Below, one piece after another: positions 6,922-10,629 of a DNA stretch of 10,629 nt; position 1 is the stretch's first letter, and each line of letters begins with the position of its first letter. The notes under the pieces were generated by a model that made no database searches, was not told where the DNA came from, and saw only the letters and a list, made by a program, of their open reading frames with translations. The stretch is from Kiritimatiellales bacterium. GTDB lineage: Bacteria > Verrucomicrobiota > Kiritimatiellia > Kiritimatiellales > Pontiellaceae. The translations under genes and the position numbers were made by a program. The stretch spans positions 1 through 10,629 of the forward strand of contig DAOUQA010000070.1 in assembly GCA_030625905.1 (NCBI GenBank), written 5' to 3'.

Positions 6922-6925
6922 TGAA

Positions 6926-8059
6926 TCAGTCGAAGTAGGGATGGAATGCGGGGGGCAGGTCGTGGAAGTCGATGCTGGAAATCTCAGAGGAGAAGTCGTG
7001 GGAGTTGAGGGTGTTCCAGTAGAGGACGGTTTGGCCTTCGAGCTTGCCGGAGCGCAGGTCGTGGAGCAGGGCGGCGGCGGTTTTCCCGGTGTAGGTGGTT
7101 TCGAGTTGCACGTTTTCCGAGGTTTTGAATTGCTCTACGGCTTCGCGTCCGGCGGGGGTGGGGATGCCGTAGCCTTCGCCGAAGAATTCGTCGCGGATGG
7201 CAATGTCGGATTCCTCGACAACTGGGGTTTTTTTGTCCACAGATTTCGCAGATTGACGCAGATTTTGTTCTGCCGCGTTTTTTGATGGAGGCTCTGTGTC
7301 TCCGTGCCTCTGTGGTGGAAATAATTTTTCGCACAGCTCGTCGCAGAGTTTCTTGATGTGGCTTTCGTTGCGGAAGGCGGGGTCGACGACACGGATGGCT
7401 TCGACGCGGGTGTCGAGTCCGGCGAGCTTGAGGCCGACGAGCAGGCCGGCGAGTGTGCCGCCGGTGCCCATGGGGAGGTAGATGACGTCGGGGCAATGCC
7501 TGCTGGAAGCGGGCGGTACGGGCGTATCGCCGCCATCTTGGCGGCTCTGCCGAGCCAGTTCGAAGGCGGCGGCGACGAAACCGAGCGCGCCGGTGGCGTT
7601 GGTTCCGCCAACGGGAACGATGTACGGATGAATTCCATCTTCGGCCAGGCACCGATCGGAAAGTTGCTTGGTGGCTTCGGGAAACTCGGTGTAGTCGGTG
7701 CAGAGGTGCATCCCGGCACCGGCGGCGTGCTGCATGAGGATATTCTTGCGGACGTGGTCGCTGGTTTGCTGCGGCGCGAGGATGGAGATAGCATTGAGCC
7801 CGAGCTTGCGGCAGCAGACGGCGGTGGCGAGCGCATGGTTGGAGCCGACTGCGCCATAAGTGATGACGCTTTTTCGCCCTTCGGCCAGCGCCTCGCCGAG
7901 CAGGAATTCAAGTTTACGGATCTTGTTTCCGCCGTAGACCGGGCCGCTAAGGTTGTCCTGCTTCATGAACAGGTTTGCGCTGATGGCGGCGAGCGGACGG
8001 ATGGGGGTGGGGAGGATGGCGAGTTCCCTCTTTGGAAATGGGTTCAACAGTGCGTTCAT
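6926..8059 (-). CDS. PLP-dependent D-cysteine desulfhydrase / ACC deaminase family enzyme with repeat-encoded insertions
   Basis: A 377-residue fold-type II PLP enzyme. The N-terminus has LPTPIRPL and the substrate/PLP region KQDNLSGPVYGGNKIRKLEF (33-52), where K46 in GGNK is the expected Schiff-base lysine. SNH (73-75), VPVGGTN (148-154), the phosphate-binding MGTGGTLAGL (197-206) and the C-terminal YTGK (323-326) follow. Relatives such as E. coli DcyD (328 residues) cleave D-cysteine to pyruvate, ammonia and sulfide, or deaminate ACC; the substrate here is undetermined. The protein is about 45-50 residues longer than usual. The excess falls in two low-complexity stretches (about 170-189 and 247-279) that coincide with repeat elements at 7493-7549 and 7223-7321, both in frame. 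Start 8059 aligns best with the family; ATG 8083 is also in frame. Neither has a clear Shine-Dalgarno. Confidence 0.92.
   Translation of the reverse strand: MNALLNPFPKRELAILPTPIRPLAAISANLFMKQDNLSGPVYGGNKIRKLEFLLGEALAEGRKSVITYGAVGSNHALATAVCCRKLGLNAISILAPQQTSDHVRKNILMQHAAGAGMHLCTDYTEFPEATKQLSDRCLAEDGIHPYIVPVGGTNATGALGFVAAAFELARQSRQDGGDTPVPPASSRHCPDVIYLPMGTGGTLAGLLVGLKLAGLDTRVEAIRVVDPAFRNESHIKKLCDELCEKLFPPQRHGDTEPPSKNAAEQNLRQSAKSVDKKTPVVEESDIAIRDEFFGEGYGIPTPAGREAVEQFKTSENVQLETTYTGKTAAALLHDLRSGKLEGQTVLYWNTLNSHDFSSEISSIDFHDLPPAFHPYFD
7223..7321. repeat. Composite repeat element in frame inside the PLP-enzyme gene
   Basis: Two word-repeat blocks face each other. Block A (7235-7265) is CCACAGATTTCGCAGATT-like, with CAGATT repeated. 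Block B (7291-7318) is CTCTGTGTCTCCGTGCCTCT-like. The outer ends are the inverted pair CCACAGA (7237-7243) and TCTGTGG (7309-7315). On the minus strand it encodes a polar stretch beginning PPQRHGDTEPPSKN, where family members have only a few residues. Confidence 0.8.
7493..7549. repeat. GC-rich palindromic repeat in frame inside the PLP-enzyme gene
   Basis: It contains the tight hairpin GCCGCCA-TCT-TGGCGGC (7529-7545), preceded by GGGCGGTACGGGCG (7511-7524). On the minus strand it encodes the low-complexity RQDGGDTPVPPASSRHC between the helix GFVAAAFELARQ and the strand DVIYLPMGTGG. E. coli DcyD has only a few residues at that point. Confidence 0.65.
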
Positions 8060-8183
8060 GGAGCGAAAAGATAGCAAGGCCATCGGTTCGATGCGACTGA
8101 TCTTTTCGGCTGTTATTCTCCCAAATATAAGGGTTCCAATCCCGTGGGTAGAAACTTTATCTTTTTTCTGTTATTGGGGAAAA

Positions 8184-8199
8184 TACCTATATATTGTGC
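8184..8199 (+). promoter_or_regulatory. NrdR box 1
   Basis: TACCTATATATTGTGC matches the known NrdR operator consensus (acaCwAtATaTwGtgt) at 12 of 16 positions, including the whole central core from C4 to g15. NrdR is the zinc-finger/ATP-cone repressor of ribonucleotide reductase genes, which supports the assignment of the downstream gene. Confidence 0.8.
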
Positions 8200-8214
8200 G
8201 TCTGCTTTGGGAGA

Positions 8215-8230
8215 ACACTACATATTGTGG
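8215..8230 (+). promoter_or_regulatory. NrdR box 2
   Basis: ACACTACATATTGTGG matches the NrdR operator consensus at 14 of 16 positions. It begins exactly 31 bp after box 1, so both boxes lie on the same face of the helix, as is typical for tandem NrdR boxes. It ends 75 bp before the reductase start codon. Confidence 0.85.
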
Positions 8231-8305
8231 ATATGGCTACAGGTATTTTCCCTTAGAATCGGCGGAATATCCACTAGATAGGCATTTTTAAAAGGGGCAT
8301 AAGGC

Positions 8306-10564
8306 ATGGAGATAAAAGTAATAAAGAGAGACGCTGCCAGCGTTGAATACGACGAGTCGAAAATCTACAAAGCCATCGAAAAAGCGGTTCTGAATGCAAC
8401 CCAGAGCGAAGGCGATGTCCCACCACACCTGACCACCATTATCAAGGATATTACCGGCAAGCTGGATAACATCATCAAGGGCTATGAGCATCATGGCAAG
8501 AACGAGGTGGATGTGGAAACCATTCAGGATCTCGTTGAGCAGCAGTTGATGGGCGCCGGTCTCTACGACGTGGCGCGCGCCTACATCCTCTACCGCGAAG
8601 AACACAAGAAGGCCCGCAACCAGCGTCTGCGTCCCGATGCCTCCGCGATTCAAGACTACATGCTCGCGAGCCGCTATGCCCGCTACCTCCCCGAGATGGG
8701 TCGCCGCGAAACCTATGCCGAAGCGGTTGGCCGTGTATGCGACATGCACCTGCGCCGCTATCCCCAAGCCGAGGAGGATATCCGTTGGGCCTTCGACCAG
8801 GTGCTTGACCGGCGCTGCCTGCCGTCGATGCGCTCCATGCAGTTTGCCGGGCCGGCCATCGAAAAAAACCATGCCCGGATGTACAACTGCACGTTTGGTA
8901 TCTGCGACCACGTCGGGTTTTTTCGCGATGGCCTCTTCCTGCTGCTGTGCGGCACGGGGGTTGGGTTCAGCGTCGAATTCGAGCATATTGAAAAGCTTCC
9001 GGTGCTTGCTCCATCGGTAGACGAAGGTACCGTGCGCCACTTCAACGTGCCCGACACCATCGAGGGCTGGGCGGATGCCATGCACGAGCTGGTGCTGAGC
9101 TATATGGAGGGATATCTCGTCGAGTTCAACTATTCACAAATCCGCCCTCGCGGCAGCTTTTTGAAAACCTCGGGTGGCCGCGCCCCCGGCCACGTGCCGC
9201 TGCGCCGTGCGCTGGAACGCGCCCGCAATATTTTCGACGGTGCGCTTGGCCGCAAGCTCAAGCCGATCGAAGCCTACGACATTATGATGCACGCGGCCGA
9301 TGCCGTGATTGCCGGCGGCGTGCGCCGCTCCGCCACCATCTGCCTCTTTTCGCCGGACGACGGCGAAATGATGAACGCCAAGCGCGGCAACTGGTTCGAA
9401 GAAAACCCGCAGCGTGGACGTTCCAACAACTCCGTGAAGCTGATCCGCAACGAAACCTCCAAGGCGCAGTTCCTACGCATCTTCACCAAGCAGAAGGAGT
9501 GGGGCGAACCAGGGTTTTACTTTGCCAACGACCTGTCGCACGGCTGCAATCCTTGCTGCGAGATTGGCCTCAATCCGCACCTCGAAACAAAGGACAAGGA
9601 CGGCAACGTGACGGTTGAATCCGGTTGGCAGTTCTGCAACCTGACTGAAATCAACGGGGCGAAGCTGTGCTCCGAAGAGGACTTCCGCATAGCGGTGCGG
9701 GCGGCAACCATTATTGGAACCTGCCAAGCGGGATACACTGAGTTCCCATACCTCGGCGACACTACCGAGGAACTCTGCCGCCGCGAGGCGCTGCTCGGCG
9801 TATCGATCACCGGCATGATGGATTCACCATCTGTCACGCTCGATCCGGTGATGCAGCAGCAAATGGCTAAATATGCCATTGAGGTCAACCGCGAAATATC
9901 GCTCAAGATCGACACCGAGCCGGCCGCGCGCCTGACCTGCGTCAAACCGGCGGGATCGACCTCGCTGTTGCTGGGAACTGCGTCCGGCATCCACCCGCGC
10001 CACGCCCGCCGCTATTTCCGCCGCGTGCAGGCCAACAAGACCGATCCGGTCTACAGCTTTTTCAACGAGCAAAACCCGCACATGTGCGAGGAATCCGTCT
10101 GGAGCGCCAACAAGACCGACGATGTCATCACCTTCTGCGTCGAGGCTCCGGACGAAGCGATTTTGCGCAACGAAATGTCCGCGATGGAGCTACTCCAGCA
10201 CGTCCACTCCACCCAGCAAAACTGGGTGGTGCCCGGTACCGCGCGTCCCGAGATGAATCCGGGTCTCTACCACAATGTCTCCAACACCTTGACGGTCCGC
10301 GACGATGAGTGGGACGATGTCGCCGACTACATATGGGGAAACCGCGCCGACTTTACCGGCATCAGCATGCTGGCTGCGTCGGGCGATAAGCTCTACCAGC
10401 AGGCTCCGCACGAAGAGGTTGTTACTGCCCAGGACGAGACGCTCTGGAACGAGTTGATCACCAAGTTCAAGCCGATTGACTACACGTTAATGCACGAACG
10501 CGAAGACGCTACCAACCTGCAGGGCGAAGTCGCCTGCGCCGGCGGCGCATGCGAGTTGGTCTAG
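8306..10564 (+). CDS. nrdJ: Adenosylcobalamin-dependent (class II) ribonucleoside-triphosphate reductase
   Basis: A 752-residue single-chain reductase that makes deoxyribonucleotides with a B12-generated thiyl radical. Residues 1 to about 97 form an ATP-cone (MEIKVIKRDAASVEYDESKI, then VEQQLMGAGLYDVARAYILY), the allosteric activity domain. The catalytic barrel follows: NCTFG (C195), CGTGVGFSVEF (215-225), NPCCE (415-419; C417 is the expected thiyl-radical cysteine and E419 its acidic partner) and CNLTEIN (C444). C195 and C444 should form the active-site reducing pair. The C-terminus has the shuttle cysteines C744 and C749 in CAGGAC. Layout and length resemble the Lactobacillus leichmannii monomeric enzyme (739 residues). 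No radical-generating subunit gene is adjacent, as expected for class II. AAAAGGGG (8290-8297) is 8 nt before the ATG. Two NrdR boxes upstream indicate repression by NrdR when dNTPs are plentiful. Confidence 0.97.
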   Translation: MEIKVIKRDAASVEYDESKIYKAIEKAVLNATQSEGDVPPHLTTIIKDITGKLDNIIKGYEHHGKNEVDVETIQDLVEQQLMGAGLYDVARAYILYREEHKKARNQRLRPDASAIQDYMLASRYARYLPEMGRRETYAEAVGRVCDMHLRRYPQAEEDIRWAFDQVLDRRCLPSMRSMQFAGPAIEKNHARMYNCTFGICDHVGFFRDGLFLLLCGTGVGFSVEFEHIEKLPVLAPSVDEGTVRHFNVPDTIEGWADAMHELVLSYMEGYLVEFNYSQIRPRGSFLKTSGGRAPGHVPLRRALERARNIFDGALGRKLKPIEAYDIMMHAADAVIAGGVRRSATICLFSPDDGEMMNAKRGNWFEENPQRGRSNNSVKLIRNETSKAQFLRIFTKQKEWGEPGFYFANDLSHGCNPCCEIGLNPHLETKDKDGNVTVESGWQFCNLTEINGAKLCSEEDFRIAVRAATIIGTCQAGYTEFPYLGDTTEELCRREALLGVSITGMMDSPSVTLDPVMQQQMAKYAIEVNREISLKIDTEPAARLTCVKPAGSTSLLLGTASGIHPRHARRYFRRVQANKTDPVYSFFNEQNPHMCEESVWSANKTDDVITFCVEAPDEAILRNEMSAMELLQHVHSTQQNWVVPGTARPEMNPGLYHNVSNTLTVRDDEWDDVADYIWGNRADFTGISMLAASGDKLYQQAPHEEVVTAQDETLWNELITKFKPIDYTLMHEREDATNLQGEVACAGGACELV

Positions 10565-10593
10565 ATTTTCCAGCCCTTGTAAGATACAAAGCG

Positions 10594-10623
10594 CGCGCTC
10601 CGGAAACGGGGCGCGTTTTATTT
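10594..10623 (+). terminator. Intrinsic terminator of the ribonucleotide reductase gene
   Basis: CGCGCTCCG (10594-10602) pairs with CGGGGCGCG (10607-10615), nine pairs including one G-U, around a GAAA tetraloop. TTTTATTTG follows at once. It begins 29 bp after the stop codon. Confidence 0.9.
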
Positions 10624-10629
10624 GTCCGG

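Larger units (their letters stand above)
8177..8252. repeat. 12-bp perfect inverted repeat bracketing the NrdR boxes
   Basis: GGGAAAATACCT (8177-8188) and AGGTATTTTCCC (8241-8252) are exact reverse complements with 52 bp between them. A further G-T wobble pair (8176 and 8253) extends it in RNA. The left arm overlaps the first NrdR box. Confidence 0.8.
8060..8305. promoter_or_regulatory. Divergent control region of the ribonucleotide reductase and PLP-enzyme genes
   Basis: About 245 bp, AT-rich compared with the genes. It holds two NrdR-box matches (8184-8199 and 8215-8230), a 12-bp inverted repeat around them (8177-8188 and 8241-8252) and the reductase ribosome binding site AAAAGGGG (8290-8297). 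A degenerate direct repeat (TCTTTTCGGCTGTTATT at 8101-8117 and TCTTTTTTCTGTTATT at 8160-8175) lies upstream. TATATT inside the first NrdR box could be a -10 element, but no matching -35 is clear. I saw no cobalamin riboswitch core. Confidence 0.6.

Noticed and set aside
6984..7652. A 222-codon minus-strand open frame
   Set aside because: Overlaps the PLP enzyme in another frame and is an arginine/histidine-rich shadow without motifs.
7358..8074. A 238-codon plus-strand open frame
   Set aside because: Antisense to the PLP enzyme; glycine/alanine/valine-rich translation typical of the shadow frame of a GC-rich gene.
8084..8305. Adenosylcobalamin riboswitch upstream of the B12-dependent reductase
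   Set aside because: No B12-box-like core or long structured leader was found; NrdR boxes explain the regulation better.
8288..9085. A 265-codon minus-strand open frame
   Set aside because: Antisense to the N-terminal third of the ribonucleotide reductase, which has clear homology.

Overview
The window carries seven protein genes, all complete except the first, which runs off the left edge. The gene content is chromosomal housekeeping: an RNA helicase, a translation ABC-F ATPase, a B12-dependent ribonucleotide reductase and small metabolic enzymes. No phage, plasmid or transposase gene is visible. I infer a free-living Gram-negative-type bacterium, possibly of the PVC group (Kiritimatiellota/Verrucomicrobiota-like). 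The lineage rests only on general protein flavour and the dense dispersed palindromic repeats, and is uncertain. A class II reductase as the only reductase seen fits an anaerobic or facultative lifestyle.

Layout. On the minus strand, 1-2818 is an hrpA-type DEAH-box RNA helicase, truncated at its C-terminus by the window edge. A divergent gap of about 360 bp (2819-3178) leads to a plus-strand cluster: a YbiT-type ABC-F ATPase (3179-4777), a Dabb-fold small protein (4891-5181) and a shikimate-kinase-like P-loop kinase (5247-5750). Converging on this from the right are two minus-strand genes: a family 2 glycosyltransferase with an extra C-terminal domain (5829-6818) and a PLP enzyme of the D-cysteine desulfhydrase/ACC deaminase family (6926-8059). 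A divergent regulatory region (8060-8305) precedes a plus-strand class II ribonucleotide reductase (8306-10564), which ends with a clear intrinsic terminator.

Two things stand out. First, the region is peppered with short palindromic or word-repeat elements of several families. They fill each gap between 4778 and 6925, and they also lie in frame inside two protein genes. The PLP-enzyme gene holds two such insertions that together add roughly 50 residues, and the helicase gene holds one. A 15-nt word is identical in the helicase and PLP-enzyme insertions but is translated in different frames. This resembles the protein-coding palindromic elements described in Rickettsia, though the sequences here are different. 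Second, the ribonucleotide reductase promoter region has two good matches to the NrdR operator, spaced exactly 31 bp apart (three helical turns), and these are bracketed by a 12-bp perfect inverted repeat.
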